Origin: Whalleya microplaca
Taxonomy: Eukaryota; Ascomycota; Sordariomycetes; Xylariales; Xylariaceae
Reading direction: 5' to 3'
Assembly: GCA_022497155.1 (NCBI GenBank)
Contig: MU385720.1
Span: 558,001 to 622,000 of the forward strand
Length of the DNA stretch: 64,000 nt
The notes beneath the pieces are model-generated. The model was not told where the DNA came from. It searched no databases and saw only the letters and a program-made list of their open reading frames with translations. The position numbers and the translations under genes are program-made. Positions 46,414 through 56,392 of this stretch are shown piece after piece; position 1 is the first letter of the stretch, and each line of letters begins with the position of its first letter.

Positions 46414-46631
46414 TGTCACACTTACAACTAAAGGGACAGCGCGCAGCTCTAAATAGCAGGTCTTAAATTAACTATTATTGTAAGCTCTAAGGAGGAGGAA
46501 AAACTAGTTGTGTGTGAGGAGGCCTAGGGCCCTAGTTATACCCTAATAGAGCCTCGGATCGGCGTAACTGTTAATCCGTGTGGACCCCTATAACAGCCCT
46601 TATAATAACCTCTGAGCCTAGCTCTATAACA
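46414..46631. repeat. 5' LTR of the 2.2-kb element
   Basis: 218 bp from TGTCACACTTACAAC to TAGCTCTATAACA. It is less mutated than the 3' LTR. Confidence 0.9.
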
Positions 46632-48417
46632 TACCCTCTAGGGGTTTAAAATAACCTAAGGGTATTTTAAAGGCCTATTTCTCCAGGCTTTCCTCACCCC
46701 CGAGGCTGCTAAAATCAAGCTCTAAATAATAACAAAATGCCCTGGCTCTTTTAGCAGTTCCTAAAAAGTGCCTAATTTCTGGAATGCGTAAGAGGCACTT
46801 ATAAAACTACTGATCGAAAAAACAAAAGTAAAAGCCCAGGCTCTTTTAGTAGTTCCTAAAAGGGTTTAATTTTAGGAATGTATAAAAAGCACTTACAAAA
46901 CTCCTTAAAGAGGTTCCCTTTATATAAATCGTTATTTAAAGGATCTTTAGGGTATATAACGATAGCATTTTAACTATATATCAGCCGTTAGGTTACGATA
47001 TATTAATCGATTATATAAAAAGGAAAAATTACTTAATAAGTTAATAGGGAGCTTAGCTTTATTAGCCTTACGCTTACCGCCCTAACAATATTACTATTAG
47101 CTTACGAATTTGTCAGGAATTTTAAAATTCTCTTAATTCCCTTAACTCCCTTAAAAAAGCTTCGTTTTTAACTTTACTTATTAAGGTATATTAAACTTTT
47201 TTTTAATAATAAAGTATCGTATCGGATTAGGGGAATTAGAAAGTTTCGAGGAGGTGGTATTATTAATAGTATATAAAAGCTTTCTGTAGCTTTTTGGAGG
47301 CTATTTATAGGTATATAACTAATTAGTTATACAAAAATAATGGAAGCTCTTAGATTAGCTTCCTATGCTGCCGAGCGTTATAAATATCTGATTTTTATTA
47401 TCGATTAGGCTTTTTTACCGAAAGATTATGCCGAACTACTTTCTGTATTGCTTTAGAGATATCTCGGGAATTTCTAAAGTTTTATAACGCGCCAATTTTA
47501 TAAGCTACTAACTAGCCTAGTCTGGTAAAAGCTTTTAAAGCGAGCTTAGGAAATTCCGTATAGCTAGCTGCCCTTAAATCTTAGAAATATTATAGGCCTT
47601 AGTTTTAGTATAAGCCTCCCTCTAGTTATTAAGCTAGGTTTTAGGCTATATCGAGTTTAGCCGCGCCGATTAGAAAGTTCGAAAATACCTAACGCGTATA
47701 GCATTTAGGATACTCTGGTCTAATAGGGTTAGCTAATTTTTTAGGGCATATAAAATTCTCTAAATTATAAGCTTTTTATTTTAAAGGAGGTTTAGCTTAA
47801 GGAGGGCTACTAAAAGAAGTTTCGAAATAACGGTGGCTAAGATCTAATTCCAGATAGCTATATATCGGGACGAGGTTAAGGACCACTCGGTTAATTTTAT
47901 TAAGTAGTTTTTACGCTCGTTATCGTATCTAGCTTTAAGATTTTTACGCATAAGAATCGTTAGAAGCCTTAGCTTAATATCCCGTATACCCTTATTAAGT
48001 CCCTTTTACGTAATAACCTAATTTTTATATTTCTGCTAACGACGGGTAGTTTTAGCTAGATTAACTAACTCGAGCGTAAGGGCCCGTAAAGCTTCCGATA
48101 GCGGATAATAGCTACTATTAGGGGTATCGGGATCGATTTAATCCCACAAGCTACGCTAGCGAGCGTAGGTGCGTAACTAAATAAACCAATCGGTTTAATC
48201 GTTAGAGCAGGTAAGCTTAACGCTAGTAGATACGGAAGCGTTAAAATCGTTAATGGTGGATAGTTTTATAGCTAAAAGATTTTGGAAAAATTAAGTAATT
48301 TGGGAATGGAATTAAAAAATCGAAAAGATCGGACGAGAGCTAAAAAAAAAGCTGCGCGCCGTTAGTTATTAAGTAAACAATACAATTAGTAGCTTAAGCG
48401 GTAACCGGGCTTATAAC

Positions 48418-48635
48418 TGTTACACTTATAACTAAAGGGATAGCGCGTAGCTTTAAATAGCAGGTCTTAAATTGACTATTATTATAAGCTTTAAGGAGGA
48501 GGAAAAACCAGTTATATATAAGGAGGCCTAGGGCCTTAGTTATACCCTAATGGAGCCTCGGATCGGCGTAACTATTGATCCGTATGGACCCTTATAATAG
48601 CCCCTATAATAACCTCTGAGCCTGGCTCTGTGACA
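48418..48635. repeat. 3' LTR of the 2.2-kb element
   Basis: 218 bp from TGTTACACTTATAAC to TGGCTCTGTGACA. It carries most of the CpA-to-TpA type changes relative to the 5' LTR. It ends about 55 bp from the stop codon of the FTA2-like gene. Confidence 0.9.
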
Positions 48636-48691
48636 TTCCTCAATCCATCATTTCCCTTTATGTTTAGATCGTGATGAATCATCAACTTTTT

Positions 48692-49607
48692 TCATTTCTC
48701 TTTCTTTCTCTGCTGCCTCCCAATCGTATAACTCGGCCGAAACTTCGCGTATTTGGATTCCGGGTAGATGTCTTCTCGTGTCCGGCGTAGCTTATATTTG
48801 TATTCCCAATTTGGTGCAATCCGTTTCCATATGAGGGGACGCTTATGCCATGCTGCGCCCTCGTTATAATCATCTATCATCTGATCGAATGCAATCTCAT
48901 CTTCTTTAGGGTCATATCCACAGAAACCCTCTCTGCTTGCAATGTACTCGACTGTTAGACGAGGGTGTGGAACAGTTCGAGCATTGCCGAAATCAACCAT
49001 TACGCCATTGAGATAGTTCTCCTCTCTGATATCTCCGTTGAATATTCCGACCTGGAGGGTACTAAAGAGATCTTCAATCATGCCTGGTACCATCCTCCCA
49101 GTAAAAGTGATCTTACTGTCAATAAAATCCTTGACCAGAGCTATCAGTGGCAGCCATTGAAATTTGCCATCCCTTTTTGGTCTTTGGAGACTTCTTTCTC
49201 CTAAACCAGCCACCTGATTTGATGTAAGCTGGATGTACCCGTGGCATTTAACAGCCAAATGTTCCTTGCCGACTTCTTTGAGGCGTCCGTAAGCTTTGCA
49301 TTCACACCATAACGGCTTCTCATAGTATCTCATCGTATCTTCAATGAGTTCCTCATCCCCTTGGAATCCAGACTGAGACAAAATCTCCTCTGGTTCTGGG
49401 GGAAACTTCCTATCGTTAGTCTACCCTCTCGAGTATGTATGCTTTCGTACGCACAATTTTCAACGCGTAAATTTTGCCATCAATGCAAACCTTCCAGACA
49501 TATCCATCTATCCCGAATCCTAATCGTCGCAAAAATTTGATGGCAGGTGGCCGACCGTTGTTGAAGGGTTCCAACTTGGGACCTGAAATTGGAGGTAATG
49601 GGATCAT
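48692..49607 (-). CDS. FTA2-type kinase-like protein
   Basis: Two exons (49607-49455, 49405-48692) give 867 bp, 288 residues. The N-terminus is MIPLPPISGPKLEPFNNGRPPAIKFLRRLGFGIDGYVWKVCIDGKIYALKI, a glycine-rich-loop-like region followed by an ALK (VAIK-like) lysine. Then come CECKAYGRLKEVGKEHLAVKCHGYIQL and GIFNGDIREENYLNGVMVDFGNARTVPHP, where GDIREEN and DFG stand in for catalytic-loop and metal-binding motifs. This is the layout of the kinetochore Sim4-complex FTA2 domain family, expanded in many filamentous fungi well beyond one kinetochore gene. The acceptor GGAAG used here is not the strongest, so that junction is tentative. Its function is unknown. It sits directly beside the LTR element in the recognition-gene island. 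Confidence 0.7.
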
Positions 49608-50079
49608 TCTGTCTAGAGCTTAACTTAAACAACCCCACTAGTAAGAGTATAGTAAAGAAGTTTAGTCAAGTATATACACAATAAGTATTAGAAACATGTC
49701 TTTATTTTATAGTGTCTTTTTTATTCCTCGAAACAAAGAATCAGCGACAGTGAAAGGACATGAAGTAGTGCTGAAAGGAACCAGCATGAGACAGACGGCT
49801 CAGAGCCAATCAATGTAAATGCGGTTCATCAATTTGTATATACGACTTATAAATTGACAGTGTTCGATTGTAGAGTGGCAAATTGACGTTATACACTTAA
49901 GACTTTATAAGCAGAATATCAACTTGTTCAAAACTCTAACGAGATGGCCAAATTCATAGTGGGATCGGCTACGTAGCTTAGACTAGTTGCCTAACTCTGC
50001 AGTATTTTTTACTAATATATGGAGTTTCTTTCAATTGCTATTACGGGATGCTCAGGCAACAGCTAAATTCTCTTAATGT
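49608..50079. other. Intergenic region
   Basis: About 470 bp of AT-rich DNA without a recognised gene or element. It presumably contains the FTA2-like promoter and the 3' flank of the next gene. Confidence 0.4.
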
Positions 50080-51069
50080 CTATGTAACAATTCTACTTAC
50101 AGGGAGTTGCTTTACAACGACCTGTGAGATTTTATTTTGGTATAGTACGCTACCATCATTGTACTGTATCGCTGTCCATTCTGATAGTCGAATTTGAGAA
50201 CCAAGTGGCATGATAGGCCGATGCTCCTTATTCATAGCCATAAGAATCCAGCTTGTTAGCCCCAACAGAATTGTCACAACTCCACTTCCTGAAGCACTCC
50301 ATGGAATTGACTTTCCTTGAAGACCAACTTGTCTGTCACTTAAGCATGGTGGATGCGACTGAGTTGTGCCGGAGACGAGGCCGCAGTCAATAAGACGGCA
50401 GAAAAAGGCTTCTTCGGGTGATATAATGACAACAAATTGTGTCCCAACAGCACACCCATATGCGGCTATTTGTCGGCATCCCCATATGAACTTCTTCAAT
50501 GGAGCCCCTCTGTATCTTCTGAATCTGTCACTCCATCGCCATGTCTTTGGCATTTTTGCGTCGCCGACTAAGATCCAGACTGTGTGTTTTTCATGGCCAT
50601 CTGAGATTGTGACCGCTCCAAAATTTGGACGCATCTTCATCTCTCCTTTTATCGTACCAGGATATGGCTCGAATGGGGGAACATCCGTTTCCACATCTAA
50701 ATCAATGTGGTAAGTTGGACCTATAGCTCCAAATATCAGCTCCAACATGGGTATCAACCACTGGATACAGCACACCATGAACAAACGTTTTCTTTCAATA
50801 GGCATATGACCCATTGCCTGCTCCCTCCAGTTACTAATTATTGATGGGTTATACTTAACTGGAAGCTTGAGGAGATGCCCAAAAGCACCAATGATGTTCT
50901 CATATGTAAGCTCCTCAAGTTCTGTAAGGTCGTCTATAGACACCTCTGGCCAATCATCATTTTGCACTGGTGTGCCAACATTCTGGTTTGATAGGTTGAA
51001 GTCTGGATTATGCTCAGCACATAGACTCAGTCCATCAGTTTCATCTGCCCGTTTAGATCTAGGTTGCAT
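50080..51069 (-). CDS. Hypothetical protein, candidate PD-(D/E)XK nuclease-like fold
   Basis: A single open frame of 329 residues from ATG 51069. It was not recognised as a named family. The middle has ...YHIDLDVETDVPPF...FGAVTISDGHEKHTVWILVGDAKMPKTWRW, then KKFIWGCRQIAAYGCAVGTQFVVIISPEEAFFCRL. A hydrophobic strand ending in DAK, followed by a Q-containing helix and another strand, resembles the core of PD-(D/E)XK nucleases (D/E-x-K plus a QxxxY helix). Such domains occur in fungal accessory and REase-like proteins. This is a reading by eye, not a match. A hydrophobic stretch VVTILLGLTSWILMAM lies near residue 275. It may form part of the recognition-gene island with the FTA2-like gene. Confidence 0.6.
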   Translation of the reverse strand: MQPRSKRADETDGLSLCAEHNPDFNLSNQNVGTPVQNDDWPEVSIDDLTELEELTYENIIGAFGHLLKLPVKYNPSIISNWREQAMGHMPIERKRLFMVCCIQWLIPMLELIFGAIGPTYHIDLDVETDVPPFEPYPGTIKGEMKMRPNFGAVTISDGHEKHTVWILVGDAKMPKTWRWSDRFRRYRGAPLKKFIWGCRQIAAYGCAVGTQFVVIISPEEAFFCRLIDCGLVSGTTQSHPPCLSDRQVGLQGKSIPWSASGSGVVTILLGLTSWILMAMNKEHRPIMPLGSQIRLSEWTAIQYNDGSVLYQNKISQVVVKQLPVSRIVT

Positions 51070-52524
51070 CGTTTATTCTGTTGTTAATAGACGTTGGTTT
51101 CCACTTCTCTTATTTTCTGTGCATAATACACTATATTTACGCATTATGAGGATAATGGGCTTTATTAAACAGACATAAAGAAGGTGAAGAACCTCTTAGC
51201 CAACAATAATATTGTCTAGTTTTTTATATAGTTCTTATCTGAACACGAACAAAGTCGTGACCGCTAAGCAAGAGGGAAATAGCCGTTCACTCAGTATCTA
51301 GATGGTGATGGCAATGGAATGCTTAGCACTGAGCCAGAGGACTAGAGAGAGACTGAGGTACTTCAAATTCTATTACATCAAGTAACTACAGTGGGTCGAA
51401 ATCTTATATTGCTTGAATTAGTATAGAGCATCATGAATGACTGATAATCTAGTTTCCTGCGGGTTGATAAGACAAAGATAATCGGTACATAAGAGAATCA
51501 TAAATTATGTTGCCATCCATCTCAATATGTTGTCACTTTTAGTGGGGTCCACCACACCCAAATATGATATCATGGAGTTTAGGTTGGGATCAAGTTAAGA
51601 GATTTCACTTTTCTAAGATTCAGGAGAATTCAAAGCTTAAGGATATTAAAGCACAAGGCATGCTATAATTAGCACTCAAGCTTCTATCTGGCCCCAAGCA
51701 ATAGAATGACAGAAGGCAGAATGGCATCGAACTAAGCTATCTCACCAATTATACCACCGCATACCCGAATATCGCATCTTCTAATCACTCTCACAGCAAG
51801 CGACCAAACAGCCAAACTAGATCATAACAATATATTCACTGCCAAGATGATGACGGTGTCGATCGCCGCATATCGGCCTTCGGATGATGGCTGCGTCCTT
51901 CGTATTGCGGAGCCAAGTCCCACGGTGCAGCTTACATGCAATTTGAAGAGCTCTGAGCAACCTTCTGGGAGTATGCAAAATACCACTGCTCGGATCATCC
52001 TTCATAGTCTGCGCTGAACCGATTGGCTGGCATCCGATATGGTCCAAGTTCTACTACTTATGTACTTTGAGTCTGTATCGCAGCATGAATCCCTGCGTCA
52101 TCCTGTGCGGGTTTGACTAGGTATGTATTCAGCCCGCCAGCCCCATGCTGACGCTAGATTGAGTACCTAATCTCCACGACCCTCGCGCCCAGCCGCGCTA
52201 CATCAGCCCTGAAGTCGGTCAGCAATTGATATGGGGAAATGCTATTTTGGTGACTATAAGCCACGTCGCTGCTTCCCAACATACTGGGTATTAGTCTGTG
52301 CCAAGGCCCATGCTCGTGTCGACTGTTATGATGGTTCAACGTCTTATGGTCAGATGGCGGGTCTCCATCCCAAGTCACGGCTCATTTCCAGAGTATATAA
52401 GTGGACGCATCTCACAACTTTGAGCCTTCAGATCTGGGGAAGCAGAATATCAGCAAAGTCTTGAACACAAAGTCCTGACACAAAGTCTCTCAATATATCA
52501 AAGCCTTAACTCAATTTTTTCACT
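51070..52524. other. Intergenic region
   Basis: About 1.45 kb without a supported gene. Frames near 51817-52047 and 52154-52464 have no recognisable features. The last 100 bp before 52525 contain AAAGTCTTGA and AAAGTCCTGA repeats, likely the 5' UTR of the secreted-protein gene. Confidence 0.4.
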
Positions 52525-53025
52525 ATGTTTTACCGCACTGTTTTCGCTCTAGGCCTTGCAGCCATGGCTGTTGCGCATCCCGCCGCCGAGTCCGGCTGCC
52601 CAACACTTTGTGTGGACGCAGTTAACAAATGTGGTAAGTCTTGCATACTTTCATCTATCAATACTTCAACGGGATTTACGGTCCACTGACCTGAATTGTG
52701 CATAGGTGTGCCCTACGGAGGATGCTATCCTGTATGTAGCACCCAGTTAAAACCAACGCCACCGCCTTGCACAGCTACGACCACGTCGACTACGTCAACT
52801 ACGACCCCTTGCACATCCACTAGCGTCCTATGCGAAGACTTCTTCAAGACTTGCGGATCGCCCACCCCAACTACTACATTGACCTATGGAGGGTAAGTGA
52901 CCGTGAAACGTATTAAAATTTGCAGTGATAACTAACAACCCTCCAGATGCCACCCAGCTTGCGAAAAGGCAACATTCACTACACCCACCTGCCCAACACC
53001 TACTCCCGAGATGACTATATTTTAA
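52525..53025 (+). CDS. Small secreted cysteine-rich protein
   Basis: Three exons (52525-52633, 52706-52892, 52947-53025) sum to 375 bp, 124 residues, with clean GT-AG joins. MFYRTVFALGLAAMAVAHPAAES is a convincing signal peptide with cleavage near AHPA. The mature part (about 105 residues) has 11-12 cysteines and a Thr/Ser/Pro-rich middle. It contains a duplicated motif, VPYGGCYPVC and TYGGCHPAC, each spanning an intron border and each preceded by a cysteine-containing stretch, so it may have arisen by internal duplication. The Thr-rich linkers suggest O-glycosylation. An effector, cell-wall or antimicrobial role is possible; no family was recognised. Confidence 0.82.
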
Positions 53026-53792
53026 ATCATCTTATACCATAACATAGTCATTGTAAAAGTACCGTATTAGATAGGGCATGTAATTAAAGAGGGATTGACC
53101 CGGAAAGCAAACTTAATTCTGTTTGACCGATTCTTTGTCTTAAGCTTTGTTTGGCGTACATGCATATGTAATGCTCTAAACTCTAAATGACACGGTTAGC
53201 TAGTATTGTTAAGAATACCCCAACGGATGCAACTTGGATTAGAATCAACTTGTATTTTTATTTCAGTAGCCGTTATCGAGTCTACACACGATATGTTAAG
53301 TCGACTGGCAAATATGTGATTATCCAGCGATTAATGATACACTTTCCAAGTTGAATGTCTGAAGTATTTAGATATAAACCAATAATGGAGGTAGTGTAAA
53401 TTGTATTGTTCATTCTCCTTCTAGCTCTATCATATGTAGATTCATCCCCGCCATATTTCATTTCCAGGCTTAGAATTTCTAAACATATCTAGACACTTAT
53501 CAGCAAAATAAAGTAATGAATACGGTAGGTTCATAGAGTTCTGGGAAAAGAGAACTAAAGTGTTTAAAGATTGAAATGCGACCATAGTGTTCATGTGGGC
53601 GATCGGATAAGAGATTCGCAAACTGGGACATCCATAAATGTTAAAACTTGAAGAGAACTAATATAATACCTCGAGGGTATGGTTTATATTGAATGAAATC
53701 TATGATTTATCTACTATCGCAATTACGCAGTAATCACTGCACGGCAATCATGCCTTACCTACGATATCTGGTCTGATCCATCTCGTCTTCTT
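53026..53792. other. Intergenic region
   Basis: About 770 bp between convergent genes, AT-rich, without a recognised gene or element. Confidence 0.4.
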
Positions 53793-54296
53793 TCATCTCC
53801 GGGAGGGTTTGTCACCTTGCTTTATATCTTTAGCCCAAGCGTGGTCATTTCGAATCTTTTCTTCTTCCTCCGGGGTGAAATCATTCGCAATACCAAACGT
53901 ATTGCGAATCTCTTCAGTCGACTTACCCACAATCATGTCAGCCACAGTTTTACAACCAATATCTAGGAGAGGCTTGATGTCCAAGTAATTGGCGGCTAAA
54001 ATCACAGCAAACAATGTGCCTTGGTCGACATTGAAGAAGCTTTTGTCCCAATCCGAAATATCAGCCGCCAGGTTACTCGTGTCCTCAGATTGGTGGTGTT
54101 CACACCATGCTACAATCTTCGTAAGAACTGCTCCATCCACTTCAAGGATTGGAATAGCCTCCTCTGTAACGCACTCTCCTAGATCGTCAATCATGTCCTT
54201 AATAAGAACAGATTGTTCAGCAGCTTGCTGACTAATACTGATGACGACATCATCCCGGCTGCAGAGCTTGAGCATGTTGGTAGTCTCAGTGGCCAT
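53793..54296 (-). CDS. SKP1-like protein (SCF ubiquitin ligase adaptor paralogue)
   Basis: An intronless frame of 167 residues. It follows the Skp1 layout. The BTB/POZ part has LKLCSRDDVVISISQQAAEQSVLIKDMIDDLG, IPILEVDGAVLTKIVAWCEHH and DKSFFNVDQGTLFAVILAANYLDIKPLLDIGCKTVADMI. The C-terminal F-box-binding part is GKSTEEIRNTFGIANDFTPEEEEKIRNDHAWAKD. Housekeeping Skp1 usually ends ENEWAED; here the end is NDHAWAKDIKQGDKPSRR. The usual housekeeping gene contains introns and is more conserved, so this is probably a divergent, perhaps retroposed, paralogue. The normal role links Cul1 to F-box proteins. Confidence 0.88.
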   Translation of the reverse strand: MATETTNMLKLCSRDDVVISISQQAAEQSVLIKDMIDDLGECVTEEAIPILEVDGAVLTKIVAWCEHHQSEDTSNLAADISDWDKSFFNVDQGTLFAVILAANYLDIKPLLDIGCKTVADMIVGKSTEEIRNTFGIANDFTPEEEEKIRNDHAWAKDIKQGDKPSRR

Positions 54297-55318
54297 TTTT
54301 GCAAAGGTTAGGTTGATTAAATCTGCGAGAAGGTAGGTAGTATTGAAGGCTTCTTGTGTACAAATCTAGTAGATATGTTGAAGAATGTTTGTGCTGTTAG
54401 GTTGATGAGAGCATAATACAATTCGGGAAGGGAAAGGGAACTTATATACGGAGGGCTGCTTTTGATATCCACTGACCCTGTTCAAACTTGACAATACATT
54501 GTTAAGCTTTTTTCTAGTGAATAGTCATGCTCATGGACTCTTCTAAGGTGTAGTTTCCAAATTAATGAACTTACTTACATTTGAAACACCTTATTAACAA
54601 CGCTCTTGTTCGAGAACAAAGGCCTCCAGCCAGGTTAATTCGGTACCAAAAGAAAAATTCAGCACAAAGACATATCTGCCTGGTCTCTTTCCTATTATTG
54701 TTTTGTGGCTTGCAGTCCTCGACACGTGCATTCTTTTGGAGTAATTAAACCTTGTTCAACGATAAAGTCATACGGAATGGATCCACCGAGGCGATATATA
54801 GAGTGAGGGCTATACATGTACGTAAGTGAGTCAATGCTAGCCATAGGTATAGGGCGTATATTAGCTACAAGTGTGAGGCGTATACTAGCTACCTGATCAC
54901 AGTATTACTGCTAATAATTGCCTACAGCTGAGCTTCCACCACACAGTTAAGTTACTTCATCTATATCCATTATATCTACTAAATTTCAAATAGAGTTATA
55001 TTAGTCAGCGTCGAAGGTCCCTTGGAGTGGAATGGGATAGTGTGCAGTAAGTTACAATCCTAGCCAGTAAACGTCTGTCAAGGGAGTGTCTCACCCTCAA
55101 TCAACTCCGCTATCAACTCCTACACCATCACAATTATAGGTTCCCAACTACCACGGTAAATCTTTGCCAGGGTTATGAGCTATCTCGCTGTAACTTGTAG
55201 GTATGCTTATGATGTTGTGCGCTGGGTCATACCCATCTCCTAAATCTTGAGTAATTACGAGACTAGATCGCACAACAATAAATACACAACTCGATTGCTA
55301 CATCCTGCTAACAGCGTC
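54297..55318. other. Intergenic region
   Basis: About 1 kb without a supported gene. It contains a short imperfect duplication (GGGCGTATATTAGCTAC / AGGCGTATACTAGCTAC) at about 54852-54893. Confidence 0.4.
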
Positions 55319-55551
55319 CTACTTTTTTTCCTGGCCTGATTGTTGTCCTTGACCTTGATTTCCCTTTGCGGCTTTGGCCTTGGCCAGCTGTTTTCTAGCA
55401 ACTTGTCAGTTTATACTTCAATATGTGCAGTAACACAAGTTCATGAAAGACAAAGGAGCCATATCTTAGGTAGTATGACATACTCTTTCTCTTTGATATA
55501 TTGGTTCTCGAGTGCCTTTTCACGATCTGCGAGAGGATTGTTGGCGTCCAT
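55319..55551 (-). CDS. 47-residue IF1-like (ATPase-inhibitor-type) microprotein
   Basis: Two exons (55551-55484 and 55394-55319) total 144 bp. The product begins MDANNPLADREKALENQYIKEKE, continues KQLAKAKAAKGNQGQ and ends SGQEKK. The charged helical NPLADREKALENQYIKEKE block resembles the REKA-EN-YI-EKE core of fungal IATP/IF1-type proteins. No mitochondrial presequence is visible and the C-terminal coiled coil of true IF1 is missing, so inhibition of ATP synthase is only a possibility. The acceptor used (GCTAG) keeps the frame; the nearby AAG acceptor would not. Confidence 0.65.
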
Positions 55552-56392
55552 CTTGCGATAACAGCACTGCGGAAAAGATTTTGGAGTACTGCTTGATGTA
55601 TGTCTTTGTTCTCTTTCTCATTTAACGCAATTATTGATGTAGAGTTGAAGTTCACTGTAGAGATGGATATTCTTCAATGTTACCTGTACATAAAGGACCG
55701 ACCACTAAATCTACATATGTAGTGCCAATGTGGCATTATCGATGACGTCACTTGAAATAAGAGACTCTATTACCTTATTAATTGTAATAACTGCATAGAG
55801 AGTTCGTATACTAGAATAGTTGAACATCGAACCTCTATTCATGTTATATTTATTATTTGTCAAACTATTTCGTTATTCTATACTACTTGATACAATATTG
55901 GCGGCATATTCGGCCGTATATCTCTTCCTCGAAAGTTATATCGTGCCATTTGTGGTTTACATACATATTTGATATTCGATAAATATGGTGCAATCCAGAT
56001 CATTCCAAACCGAAGCTAATTCGCCATTGATTAAGTCGAACATCGAATTCCGATATATCTCTATCATGTCTAAGTTACTATCTATTGCTGATCTGCCACA
56101 AGTATAATAGTGGCTAATAAGTAGCGATTGAGAGACCATGTAATGTGATTGTATAGTCTCCCTAATAGCTATAAATTCTCATTATTGAGACTGCGCCAAC
56201 GACTATAGATGTACCAATCATCTAGATTGTACCCTGATAGTCAAGTAAGTCCCGGCTAGAACATGCCTATAGCCTTCTAGCAAAGCTCCTTGTTCCTGTT
56301 TCCAACATACCATACCACCAAAATGTCCCTTTACCAATACCGCTTATCATTCCATTCCTACGACGGCCTTCTAAATATAGTCAAGTCCTGGT
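55552..56392. other. AT-rich intergenic region
   Basis: About 840 bp, AT-rich, no gene or element recognised. Confidence 0.4.

Larger units (their letters stand above)
46414..48635. mobile_element. LTR retroelement, 2.2 kb, RIP-damaged and non-coding
   Basis: Two 218-bp LTRs (46414-46631 and 48418-48635) start TGTCACAC or TGTTACAC and end ATAACA or GTGACA. TTCCT flanks both sides (46409-46413, 48636-48640). Most LTR differences are C-to-T in CpA or G-to-A in TpG, mainly in the 3' copy (for example GACAGC to GATAGC, GTTGTGTGTG to GTTATATATA). That is the pattern of repeat-induced point mutation. The 1.8-kb interior is AT-rich, dense in stops, and contains two imperfect copies of a roughly 85-bp unit at about 46738-46910. 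No gag or pol could be recognised, so it is either a LARD/TRIM-like non-autonomous element or a deletion derivative. Confidence 0.9.

Noticed and set aside
46414..48635. Possible CRISPR-like or satellite array because of repeated words
   Set aside because: The repeats are two LTRs plus one internal duplicated unit, with target duplications; this is a eukaryotic retroelement.
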